Shown in pieces: positions 38,984-47,415 of a stretch of DNA of 64,000 nucleotides; positions within the stretch are counted from its first letter, which is position 1; every line of letters begins with the position of its first letter. The stretch is from Xenorhabdus cabanillasii (lineage in GTDB: Bacteria > Pseudomonadota > Gammaproteobacteria > Enterobacterales > Enterobacteriaceae). Below the pieces are notes generated by a model that worked only from the letters and a program-made list of their open reading frames with translations, was not told the origin of the DNA and searched no databases. The translations under genes and the position numbers were made by a program. The stretch lies in the NCBI RefSeq assembly GCF_003386665.1, contig NZ_QTUB01000001.1, forward strand, positions 2,914,001-2,978,000, in the 5' to 3' direction.

Positions 38984-39143
38984 GCATCATCTGTAACTAG
39001 AATATGCAGATTCCCTAGCAATGATCTTTTTAAGATAAGAAATCATCAAATGAAGATCATTATATTTGGTTCTATCGCATTAAGTGGGTAATTAGGTATT
39101 TAATAATGTCATTATTGTTAATAATGTTAACAACGGGAGGGCT

Positions 39144-39833
39144 ATGCTTATAGATTCATTCGTAAAATTGTATAAGATACTCAGCGAAACTGAAGATAAC
39201 GGACTGAAAGTATTACTTTCAGAGACGCTAATGTACAAGATCGACTTGCTTAACACGTTAGAACCAACGTTGATACCTAATAGCAAAGATACTACTGATA
39301 CGATACAGTGTCTTGAACATACTCTAAATAAAGCATTTTCAGTTTTAAAACGCGATCAAGAATTCTCTTATGAAGGCTTTGAGGATTTCGATACTTTAGA
39401 CAAAATTTCGGCCAGTTATGCCGTTAGCTGTTCATTTGATGCAAGGGTATCACATCATTCCTCATCCTGTGATTATTTCATTCTTTTCGAGTTACTTAGA
39501 TGCTTAGAAAAACAAAATAGAAAAGCAAATATATCACCTGAGCTCATTAATGAGGCTATAGAAGATATAGCCCATTTTGATGAGAATTTTGCCATGCCAA
39601 CGATAAGACTGGCAATTTCTAACCTTAAAACGTCAATTCAGAAAGATGCTATTATTCTTGCTGATTTGATTTTATTGTTTTTTAATGGCATAGAACATTT
39701 GAGGGAAGCTATTAAGTCATCAAATGATGTATCCTCTGCTGCAAATATTGCTGAAAATGGAAATTCAATAGAAGAAAAAATAAGGAATATAATTGCTTAC
39801 AAAGTGATAAACCTCTTTAAGTTAATCAGATAA
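39144..39833 (+). CDS. Hypothetical all-alpha protein
   Basis: 229 aa, not recognised. It is rich in amphipathic helices, with no signal peptide and no obvious catalytic motif; a Ser/His/Cys-rich patch VSHHSSSCDYFILFELLRCL lies near residue 105. GGGAGG lies just before ATG 39144, so it is probably translated. It stands between cysNC and an IS630 element; whether it belongs to the sulfation unit is unclear. Confidence 0.55.
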   Translation: MLIDSFVKLYKILSETEDNGLKVLLSETLMYKIDLLNTLEPTLIPNSKDTTDTIQCLEHTLNKAFSVLKRDQEFSYEGFEDFDTLDKISASYAVSCSFDARVSHHSSSCDYFILFELLRCLEKQNRKANISPELINEAIEDIAHFDENFAMPTIRLAISNLKTSIQKDAIILADLILLFFNGIEHLREAIKSSNDVSSAANIAENGNSIEEKIRNIIAYKVINLFKLIR

Positions 39834-39891
39834 ATTATCTGCATTACTGTTACAATCGATAACACGATAACCTGATTCTCTGCCTGTTCTT

Positions 39892-40895
39892 ATGAAATCG
39901 AAGATAATACTTTCTGAGCCTGAACGAATCACATTGCAACAACTTGCTTTGAATCATCCACATCGGGACATTCGTACGCGAGGAACGGGTTTGCTCATGC
40001 TTGCCAGAGGGATCAAGCCGTCCCAGATCACCGCTGAAATCGGATGCAGTCTCCGGGTTATCTATAATTGGGTTCACATGTGGCACAATTCAGGGATAGC
40101 GGGATTATTAGGTGGTCATGCCGGAGGCCGGTATCTCGCCATGACGCCTGACATGATTGCCACTGCGGTCGAAGCGGCCAGCGCAGAGTCCCTGACACTC
40201 GCCCGGATAGCTCAGTGCGTTGAGGCAAAGCATGGTGCCCTGCCTTGTACGCTTGAAACGCTGGCAAATACCCTGAAAAAGCAGGGGCTCACCTATAAAC
40301 GAACCCGACTGTCGCTTAAAAAAAGCGTAACGAAACGGAGTTTGCTAAAAAATCCGCCTTGCTGAATAAAATTAAGGCTGGAGCACAGTTAGGCCATTAC
40401 CGTCTGCTCTATTTCGATGAGGCGGGTTTTGCCGCGTCTCCTCCGGTGCAATATGGATGGAGTCCACGGGGTAAGCCCCATAAAACTGAGCCTCGAGAGC
40501 ATGACAGACGGTCAGTTCTGGGGGCGTTAAATTACACGGATAACACGCTGTTTTACCAGACAACGTCAGGCAGTATCACGCGCGATGACGTGATTGATTT
40601 TTTAGAGCAGGTCGCCAAACAAGGGGACAACCGCCTGACATTTTTAGTGTTGGATAATGCGCGTATCCATCACGGGATCGAAGAACAAATCAGAAATGGC
40701 TGGTTACGAGAACACAACATGTTTTTATTCTATCTTCCCGCTTACAGCCCAGAGCTGAATTTGATTGAGATCGTCTGGAAACAGGCCAAATACCATTGGC
40801 GACGTTTTATCACTTGGACTCAGAATACAATGGAGCATGAATTAAATACTTTATTGAAAGGTTATGGCGACCAATTTGCAATTAACTTTTCTTGA
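39892..40895 (+). mobile_element. IS630-family transposase in two frames
   Basis: Frame 1 (39892-40365) holds the helix-turn-helix region: LALNHPHRDIRTRGTGLLML, ITAEIGCSLRVIYNWVHMW. Frame 2 (40359-40895) holds the DDE core: YRLLYFDEAGFA, FLVLDNARIHHG, FLFYLPAYSPELNLIEIVWKQ. The frames join by a -1 shift at the A7 run 40318-40324, giving LKKKRNETEFAKKSALLNK. Slippage at the run could make a full ~334-aa enzyme, or the element may simply be mutated. It separates the cys genes from the carbamoyltransferase operon. Confidence 0.88.
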
Positions 40896-41021
40896 GTACT
40901 TAAAAAAGAAAATGGCTCCTTTTATTTAAAGTATGCAGTAGCCAAATTAAGCGATATAAAATATCATCTGAGGGATAATTTAAGAAAGCTAAACTTAAAG
41001 AACCGCAATCATACATTAACG

Positions 41022-42239
41022 ATGGAGAAAATCGTTGTAGGTAAAAGTTCAATGGCCTATGGTTATCATAATAAAAAAATGATCAATCGCTGTCCCTTAG
41101 ATGAATTGATGAAAAAAGATCCGCAAAAATTTGTTTTCCATTTGAAGAATTCATCTTGGTTTAAAGGTGAAAACGCAAATAAAATGCCTTTTTTCAGTAA
41201 ATTAACATCTTTTGAAGGCCCAATGTATAAAGTTTTCACTAAAAATGAATTGCTCCTGATAAAAAAATGGGCGATTAGTGAAAGAGGAAAGGATAATGAT
41301 CTTGAAGATATTATAATAAATTCTTTTCCTGTAATGGATATTCTTCCACATTCCCATGAATATGATGATGAAAAAGACATAAGGAAATTTTTCCATCAAT
41401 TGATGACTTGTGATGATCATTACTATCTTGACTGGAAATGCGAAAAGTTTGTAAACGACTGGCTTTATAAGACCAGAAAAAAAATCAATAAAATTCCATT
41501 TAAAAACTACGAAGAAACATTATTGGATGAGTGGTTTTTAGAGAGAGCAAAAATGCAAATCGAAGACTATTCGCAGGGGCGTATGGTTTTCAATAAATCA
41601 AGAGAGGATGTCATTAGTGAGGCCCTTCATTTAGCGCCAATGGTTTTGCTGGATGGTGCTTGGATTAACCACTATAGTCATCACAATCTCATTAATGACG
41701 ATATTGGCAAGATATTGTTTGAAATTTACGCGGATGAAATCGGTAATGGCTACATTGAAAAAAATCATCCACTTATTTATCGAAACCTGATCTCTGAGAT
41801 GGGTATCGAATTGCCCGATATTGCCAGTGCCGCATTTTCAGAGTCTGAACATTTTGATGATGACGATTTTCAGGTGCCAGTGTTCTGGTTGTCAATTTCC
41901 CGCTTTCCGAAAAGATTTCTACCGGAAACCCTTGGCCTCAATCTGGCAATGGAATTATCTGGTGTTGGTGGTGCTTATAACCAAGCACGCGACGAATTAA
42001 AACAATATGGCTTTAACACGTTATTTGTTGATCTTCATAATTCCATCGATAATGCAGCATCGGGACATTCAGCAGATGCGCTGAATGCGATTAAAATTTA
42101 CATGAATAAGCACGCCAATAAAAGCAATCCAAAATTAACACGACTTCTTTGGGAAAGAGTATGGACAGGATATTTATCCTTGTCCCCCCCCAAAAAAACA
42201 TTATCATTCTTTTTAATTTCAAATAATTATGATATTTAG
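41022..42239 (+). CDS. Haem-oxygenase-like diiron oxidase (iron-containing redox enzyme family)
   Basis: 405 aa. The second half fits the HDO fold: LLDGAWINHYSHHNLINDDIG, FEIYADEIGNGYIEKNHPLIYRNL (Glu/Asp/His candidate ligands) and FVDLHNSIDNAASGHSADALNAI (second His/Asp set). HDO enzymes such as UndA, BesC or the SznF central domain use two irons and O2 for decarboxylation, C-C cleavage or N-oxygenation of amino-acid-like substrates. The first ~150 residues are not assignable. ATG 41022 lacks a clear ribosome site and ATG 41052 is an alternative. A C8-A7 tract at 42184-42198 lies in the last codons. It is 8 bp upstream of the carbamoyltransferase, thus first in that operon. Confidence 0.72.
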   Translation: MEKIVVGKSSMAYGYHNKKMINRCPLDELMKKDPQKFVFHLKNSSWFKGENANKMPFFSKLTSFEGPMYKVFTKNELLLIKKWAISERGKDNDLEDIIINSFPVMDILPHSHEYDDEKDIRKFFHQLMTCDDHYYLDWKCEKFVNDWLYKTRKKINKIPFKNYEETLLDEWFLERAKMQIEDYSQGRMVFNKSREDVISEALHLAPMVLLDGAWINHYSHHNLINDDIGKILFEIYADEIGNGYIEKNHPLIYRNLISEMGIELPDIASAAFSESEHFDDDDFQVPVFWLSISRFPKRFLPETLGLNLAMELSGVGGAYNQARDELKQYGFNTLFVDLHNSIDNAASGHSADALNAIKIYMNKHANKSNPKLTRLLWERVWTGYLSLSPPKKTLSFFLISNNYDI

Positions 42240-42247
42240 GATGGAAT

Positions 42248-44092
42248 ATGGATAACAATCAAGAAAAATTCTCTATCGGATTGTCATGTTACTATCATGA
42301 TAGTGCGGTAGCATTAATGAAAGGTGATCGTATTATTTCCGCTTTACAGGAGGAACGTTTTTCAAGAATAAAACAAGATAAACGTTTCCCTGGATTAGCG
42401 TTGCAACGCATTCTTGTTGATAATGGCATTAAATTAAATCACATTGATAAAATATTCTATTATGAGAATCCTGAAAAAAAGTTCTCTCGAATTATAGAAA
42501 CATACTCTTGCTTTGGACTCAAAGGCGTTTCTTCATTCAATGAGGAAATTCCTCTGTGGTTTACTGAAAAAAAAGATATTAAGAAAAAACTACAACAGGA
42601 GCTAGCGACGCGTTATCCCAACGAGGACATTCCAGTTATAGAATATATTGATCACCACCATTCGCATGCGGCTTCAGCATTTTATCCTAGCCCTTTTCAA
42701 TCCGCTGCCGTACTTTGCATTGACGGTGTCGGAGAATGGGCCACCACATCAGCCTGGCAGGGTAATGGACAAACATTAAAAAAAATTTGGGAGATTAAAT
42801 TCCCCCACTCTCTGGGCCTTCTTTATTCCGCTTTTACTTGGTATTGCGGTTTTAAGGTAGACTCTGGCGAATATAAATTAATGGGATTAGCCCCCTATGG
42901 TACCCCAATTTATGTCGACATAATTAAAAATAAAATAATAAAGATAAATAACGATGGTAGTTTTATCTTAAATATGAAGTATTTTGACTATCCAGTTGGT
43001 AACTGCATGGTGTCAGAAAGTTTTGGTGAATTGTTTGGTCATGCGCCAAGAAAAGCGGAATCAATCCTCAGCCAGCATTATTTAGATATGGCAGCTTCCA
43101 TACAAGCCATCACCGAAGAAGTGGTGATAAAAATCGCCTGCCATCTGCGAACCATTACTGGTGAAAAGAATCTCTGCATGGCAGGAGGGGTAGCACTGAA
43201 TTGTGTGGCGAACGGGAAAATCGCAAAAGAAAAAATATTCGACAATATCTGGATTCAACCAGCGGCGGGAGATTCCGGAGGTGCAATCGGAGCGTTGTAT
43301 GCCGGTATGGCTATGAACAAAGAGCTCCAGCGCCAACAATATGGCGTCGATCTGATGGCTGGCGCCTATTTGGGTACCGCCTATAAAAATACGCATATCA
43401 AGGAATATCTGGACAGCATAGATGCGGTTTACCATGAATATCCTTGGGAGCAAGTATTAGAGCGTACGGTGAGCAAAATCTTAGACGGCAATGTCATCGG
43501 TTGGTTCCAGGACCGTATGGAATTTGGCCCACGAGCGCTTGGCAACCGTTCAATCATTGGTGATCCACGTAATTCCACGATGCAGAGCGTGATGAATCTA
43601 AAGATCAAAAATCGTGAGTCTTTCCGTCCATTTGCACCAATTGTAATGGCGGAATACGCTCACGAATGGTTTGATATTCACCAAGAAGATGAATACATGC
43701 TTTTTGTTACCAATGTTGCCAAAGATAAGCTAATTCCTTACCAAGACGACAACTTTCATGGGATAGAGAAATTACAGGTTTTACGCTCACAGATACCTGC
43801 AGTAACACATGTAGACAACTCTGCTAGGGTTCAGGTGCTGTACAAAAAAAACAACTCCAAGTTCCATGATCTCTTGGCACAGTTTTACCACCAAAGTGGC
43901 TGTCCGGTGTTAATTAATACCTCATTTAATGTACGCGGCGAACCGATTGTCGAGTCACCTCATGATGCTTATAAATGTTTTATGCGCACCAAAATGGACA
44001 TACTGATTATGGGTAATATTGTCTGCATCAAGTCGGAGCAACCACCGTTGCCTGATGATGAAGATTGGCAAAATATCTACACTCTGGACTAA
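42248..44092 (+). CDS. NodU/CmcH-family O-carbamoyltransferase
   Basis: 614 aa, standard length. The N-terminal ASKHA-like domain opens GLSCYYHDSAVALMKGDRI with EERFSRIKQDKRFP, then DHHHSHAASAFYPSPF and LCIDGVGEWATTSAW (metal/carbamoyl-adenylate site), and AGGVALNCVANGKI. The C-terminal YrdC-like lobe has GWFQDRMEFGPRALGNRSIIGDPRN and SFNVRGEPIVESP. These enzymes transfer a carbamoyl group from carbamoyl phosphate, through carbamoyl-AMP, to a hydroxyl of a metabolite (NodU, CmcH, TobZ, SxtI). It is followed with no gap by a 49-codon SxtJ-like frame. All motifs appear intact. Confidence 0.93.
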   Translation: MDNNQEKFSIGLSCYYHDSAVALMKGDRIISALQEERFSRIKQDKRFPGLALQRILVDNGIKLNHIDKIFYYENPEKKFSRIIETYSCFGLKGVSSFNEEIPLWFTEKKDIKKKLQQELATRYPNEDIPVIEYIDHHHSHAASAFYPSPFQSAAVLCIDGVGEWATTSAWQGNGQTLKKIWEIKFPHSLGLLYSAFTWYCGFKVDSGEYKLMGLAPYGTPIYVDIIKNKIIKINNDGSFILNMKYFDYPVGNCMVSESFGELFGHAPRKAESILSQHYLDMAASIQAITEEVVIKIACHLRTITGEKNLCMAGGVALNCVANGKIAKEKIFDNIWIQPAAGDSGGAIGALYAGMAMNKELQRQQYGVDLMAGAYLGTAYKNTHIKEYLDSIDAVYHEYPWEQVLERTVSKILDGNVIGWFQDRMEFGPRALGNRSIIGDPRNSTMQSVMNLKIKNRESFRPFAPIVMAEYAHEWFDIHQEDEYMLFVTNVAKDKLIPYQDDNFHGIEKLQVLRSQIPAVTHVDNSARVQVLYKKNNSKFHDLLAQFYHQSGCPVLINTSFNVRGEPIVESPHDAYKCFMRTKMDILIMGNIVCIKSEQPPLPDDEDWQNIYTLD

Positions 44093-44242
44093 ATGATGAA
44101 TATTTCACTTAAAATTTATTATTTTTTTATTTTGTTACCAACAGGCTTTGTCAAAAACAAATTCAAAGACCCGATGAGTTTAAAGTTCGAAGATAAAAAC
44201 AGTTTTTATCATTTTGAGCCAGGAGAATCGAATGAGAAATAA
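44093..44242 (+). CDS. Short SxtJ-like membrane peptide
   Basis: 49 codons, starting at the base after the carbamoyltransferase stop (TAAATGATG) and ending 11 bases inside the next gene. The N-terminal half is a hydrophobic helix (YYFFILLPTGF); the second half reads KFKDPMSLKFEDKNSFYHFEPG. In SxtJ-type proteins that accompany O-carbamoyltransferases, the C-terminal end has a TPxG helix then FGKDPLxxxFDPxxxSYW; the order and spacing here are alike. The full family is ~120-135 aa, so this is a minimal or truncated version. It probably depends on translational coupling, as no separate ribosome site is seen. Confidence 0.55.
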   Translation: MMNISLKIYYFFILLPTGFVKNKFKDPMSLKFEDKNSFYHFEPGESNEK

Positions 44243-45341
44243 GTTAAGCCACGATGAAGCCGTGAATGAAGTCTATCGTTTAACACCGCAAATCCGCGAT
44301 TACGATGAATTTATGTATCTAGGCGTAAGGTGGTTGCCATATACGATGTTTTTCCATCAGACCAACTTTAAATCAAAGGCGATCAATACCGATAGCCTCG
44401 GTTTCCGTTACACAAAATATAAAGATGGCTATATCTCGATGGATTCGATTCCATCAGATGTCCCAATCAACATTATTGTCGGTGGTTCAACCACTCTAGG
44501 TACTGGCACTACCGGCGATGAATACACCATTGCCTCTGGGTTGTCGAAGTTAACCGGCGAACCATGGATAAACTTTGGTGGCAGGGGCTATAACTCAACG
44601 CAAGAAGTAATTTTATTTTTGATGCACCAACATCGGTTCAACCAGATTAACCACGTGGTTGTGTTCAGTGGTATGAATACCCTAACTTTGGAAGGAATCC
44701 CCGATGAGCTGGCGACTGAGCACGGCCGCTATTATTATTCATATGAATACCAATATTATATGGGACAATATAATAATGATCTAAAAAGGAGAAAGAACAG
44801 CTACGCTTCGGAGCTGGATAAGCGTAATGCTAACCCGATGAAAAAGCTTTATAACAAAATTATGAACGTCTCAGATAGCTTTAACCCAGCAGACGTTATA
44901 ATTACTGATGATGCCACTGATACCACGCAACGCCTGATCAGAACGGCTGGAGTGATTGGGCAGGCACTTAGCCAATGGAAATCGTTGCTGGCTCCATACA
45001 ACGCCAAACTGTCCTTTTTTCTCCAGCCTATGTCTTACTGGTCAAAGAGCCAACTTACTACGACGGAGGAAGAAATTTTTTGGGCTATCGATCAGTGCCC
45101 AAATAATTTTTGGCGGCTGTTTTCACGTATTTTGGCTAAGGAAAATCACCCAATTCTAGTCAATGAATTACACACGAGACTGACTCAAGCAGAAGTTAAT
45201 TTTTTTGATATGAACGCCCTAATGGGTGATTCTCCTTTGATCAACGAAAGCATCTATGTCGATCGCGTACACTTTAATGACGCAGGTTATTTCGAGATGG
45301 CCAGATTAATCAATAAATATATTGGAGAAAATCATGAATAA
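44232..45341 (+). CDS. SGNH/GDSL-type hydrolase in the carbamoyltransferase operon
   Basis: About 369 aa from ATG 44232, which has AGGAG at 44221-44225; the longer TTG reading from 44214 would place the ribosome site inside the frame. Block I is IIVGGSTTLGTGT (nucleophile Ser), block II is NFGGRGYNSTQEV (Gly/Asn), block III is VVFSGMNTLT (Asn), and block V is DRVHFNDAGYFEMA (Asp-x-x-His). No signal peptide is seen. SxtL, a GDSL protein, is the counterpart in saxitoxin clusters, where it is thought to act on an acyl or carbamoyl ester. Overlaps the SxtJ-like frame upstream and the 30-aa ORF downstream, so the operon is tightly coupled. Confidence 0.82.
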   Translation: MRNKLSHDEAVNEVYRLTPQIRDYDEFMYLGVRWLPYTMFFHQTNFKSKAINTDSLGFRYTKYKDGYISMDSIPSDVPINIIVGGSTTLGTGTTGDEYTIASGLSKLTGEPWINFGGRGYNSTQEVILFLMHQHRFNQINHVVVFSGMNTLTLEGIPDELATEHGRYYYSYEYQYYMGQYNNDLKRRKNSYASELDKRNANPMKKLYNKIMNVSDSFNPADVIITDDATDTTQRLIRTAGVIGQALSQWKSLLAPYNAKLSFFLQPMSYWSKSQLTTTEEEIFWAIDQCPNNFWRLFSRILAKENHPILVNELHTRLTQAEVNFFDMNALMGDSPLINESIYVDRVHFNDAGYFEMARLINKYIGENHE

Positions 45342-45426
45342 AAAAAGAAAAGGTTTTCTTAGCTTTCTTCTTTCTTTATTTAAACGCAAAAAGAAGAAGC
45401 CAAATTCTATTTATCCATTACGCTAA
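45334..45426 (+). CDS. 30-aa cationic small protein
   Basis: ATG 45334 overlaps the end of the SGNH gene and has GGAG 8 bases upstream (ATTGGAGAAAATC). The 30-residue product has two Lys/Arg clusters (NKKRK and FKRKKKK) around an amphipathic core GFLSFLLSLF and ends PNSIYPLR. AGGAG for the sulfotransferase gene follows immediately after the stop. Possibilities are a minimal SxtK-like/DUF5989-type membrane-tethering peptide, a modified peptide precursor, or a coupling ORF. Conservation could not be checked. Confidence 0.5.
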   Translation: MNKKRKGFLSFLLSLFKRKKKKPNSIYPLR

Positions 45427-45437
45427 CAGGAGTGAGT

Positions 45438-46181
45438 ATGTCGAAAATTATTTTTTTATGGGGGCCAGCCCGTTCATTATCCACCGCAATGTTGAAATCA
45501 TTTCAAATGCGCAACGATACTACGGGGCTGTTTGAACCCTATGCCGATACCTACTACTTTTCCAAGGACAGAATGACCGATATGTATGGCGACCGCCCAG
45601 AGCTTTGGGAGCAAACCGGAGAAGTAGTCGATCGGCAACTGCTGTCCATCGACACTCCGGTGCTCTTCCTGAAAGAAATGGCCTATTTTGGCCTTCCTTA
45701 CGTTGGTGAAGAGATCTTCAAACAAGGCAAACATACGCTCATCATCCGCGAACCCAAAGCGTGCCTACGCTCACGCAAGGCCGTGCGTAAGAATGAAATT
45801 GGCGAATGGGAGTTCGGTTTTACCGCGATGGATCAACTATGGGAGAGGATTTTCAACGCTGATGAACCGCCTGTAGTGATCGAAGGTGATGCGCTCCGCA
45901 ATGCTCCGGAGTACTCGCTGCGTAAATATTGTCAGGCAATCGGCCTTGATTTCCAAGAGTCTCAGCTAAGCTGGAACGATGGAAACGTCCGAAAATGGAC
46001 TGACGAAGAGGCAGAGGCCCATGCTCGTTTCCATAAGACGCTGGAGTCTTCTACCGGTTTCATCCCTGAAAGCGATATGCACTATGATGATAATTTCCAG
46101 TTCAATGATGCAGAATGGGCAATGGTTAACCGAGCAACTGCGATTTATGAAAAAATCAAGCCGTTTGCCATAAACCTGTAA
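45438..46181 (+). CDS. PAPS-dependent sulfotransferase
   Basis: About 247 aa from ATG 45438, with AGGAG at 45428-45432; the earlier in-frame GTG 45432 is part of that ribosome site. The N-terminal P-loop-like 5'-PSB motif is IIFLWGPARSLSTAMLKSF, and the 3'-phosphate site LIIREPKACLRSRK lies near residue 100. A catalytic Lys/His is likely within LFLKEMAYFGLP. It transfers sulfate from PAPS to a hydroxyl or amine. The cysD/cysNC fusion 6 kb upstream provides a local PAPS source. Confidence 0.85.
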   Translation: MSKIIFLWGPARSLSTAMLKSFQMRNDTTGLFEPYADTYYFSKDRMTDMYGDRPELWEQTGEVVDRQLLSIDTPVLFLKEMAYFGLPYVGEEIFKQGKHTLIIREPKACLRSRKAVRKNEIGEWEFGFTAMDQLWERIFNADEPPVVIEGDALRNAPEYSLRKYCQAIGLDFQESQLSWNDGNVRKWTDEEAEAHARFHKTLESSTGFIPESDMHYDDNFQFNDAEWAMVNRATAIYEKIKPFAINL

Positions 46182-46227
46182 AACAAGTGAGCCATCGGTA
46201 TTATGCTGGTGGCCTTAAGGATTAAAA

Positions 46228-47415
46228 ATGAAAAAAAGTGGGCTAATAACGATATTTTGCCTCTGCTATTTTGTTGTTAATTTTAATATATCCTTTATTT
46301 ACCCGATGTTGCCTTCGTTGCAACATCATTTTTCAGCTAACGAACATCATATTGCGCTGTTACTGGGTGCATTTCCTTTTATCGCCTTCTTCGGCAATTT
46401 GTTGTATGGCCCTTTTATTGATAAATACGGTAAAAAGAAATTTATCCTCATTGGAGCTACCGGCTGTGTTTTATCCTATGCCGGCTCAATCTTCTCTACC
46501 AATATCCAAGAACTCATAACCTTCCGTATCCTTAGCGGTTTTTTCGTGCCGATGATGGGTGCGACCATTTTCCCACTGATCATGGAGTTTTTTAATAGGG
46601 AAAATCGACTATTTGTGACGGGAATTGTGCAGGGAGCAGCGTCGTTCGCACAACTGGTAGCCTTGCCGCTAGGAATACTCTCCGGTGATAAGATTGCTTG
46701 GTACTTTCCGTTTATGCTATTAGTGGTGATACTCATCATCAGCGTTACGTTGATGCTACTACTGTTGGACGCCGAAAAGCCTGTCACGGTGCAAAGTATC
46801 AACCTCAAAAACTATTTGGCAAAGTACACCTCCCTGCTCCGCAACCGGCAGGTACTGAATTACCTACTGCTGTATGCTCTGTTTGGCCTGTCGGTATTCG
46901 TTGTATTTGGTATGTATGCCTACTGGCTGAGCAAAACCGGCGTCGGTGACAACTATCAGCTCGCTATTTTATTTATGTTCTCTGGCATTACTGGGCTGGT
47001 CGCCTCTACAACAATTAGCCGCGTCAATAAAATCTTTGCCAGCACTGGAAGCCTAATTGTTTTACTGCTTAGTATTGCGATGGTTTCCGTCATGTTGATG
47101 CCGATGTTAGCTGGATACATCGTTCTTCAAACAGTGCTTTTCTCACTTTTCTCTTGGGTAAGATCGTCAATTAACCCGCTGATTTTTTTCGATGTTTATC
47201 AACAAGTTGACAACGCTGAACGCAGTACTCTAAACGGGGTGATGAATGCGTCATTCCAACTTGCCACCTCGATTGGCGGGATGATCAGCACCGGCTGTTT
47301 ATTTTATGCCCCCTCTTTCTGGCTCAATTCAGCGGTGTTCTGCGGGTTTCTTGTTCTTTGTTTGCTACTGACGTTAAAAAATACACAAAAACTCGCTAAT
47401 GAGGTAACACTATGA
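46228..47415 (+). CDS. MFS exporter
   Basis: 395 aa with twelve predicted membrane helices. The loop 2-3 signature appears as GPFIDKYGKKKFILIG (the GxLxDrxGrr/k motif), with a proline-free helix 5 containing GIVQGAASFAQLVALPLGI (motif C-like for antiporters). It probably exports the carbamoylated/sulfated product by proton exchange. AAGGA precedes ATG 46228, and the stop overlaps the next ATG (CTATGA). Confidence 0.88.
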   Translation: MKKSGLITIFCLCYFVVNFNISFIYPMLPSLQHHFSANEHHIALLLGAFPFIAFFGNLLYGPFIDKYGKKKFILIGATGCVLSYAGSIFSTNIQELITFRILSGFFVPMMGATIFPLIMEFFNRENRLFVTGIVQGAASFAQLVALPLGILSGDKIAWYFPFMLLVVILIISVTLMLLLLDAEKPVTVQSINLKNYLAKYTSLLRNRQVLNYLLLYALFGLSVFVVFGMYAYWLSKTGVGDNYQLAILFMFSGITGLVASTTISRVNKIFASTGSLIVLLLSIAMVSVMLMPMLAGYIVLQTVLFSLFSWVRSSINPLIFFDVYQQVDNAERSTLNGVMNASFQLATSIGGMISTGCLFYAPSFWLNSAVFCGFLVLCLLLTLKNTQKLANEVTL

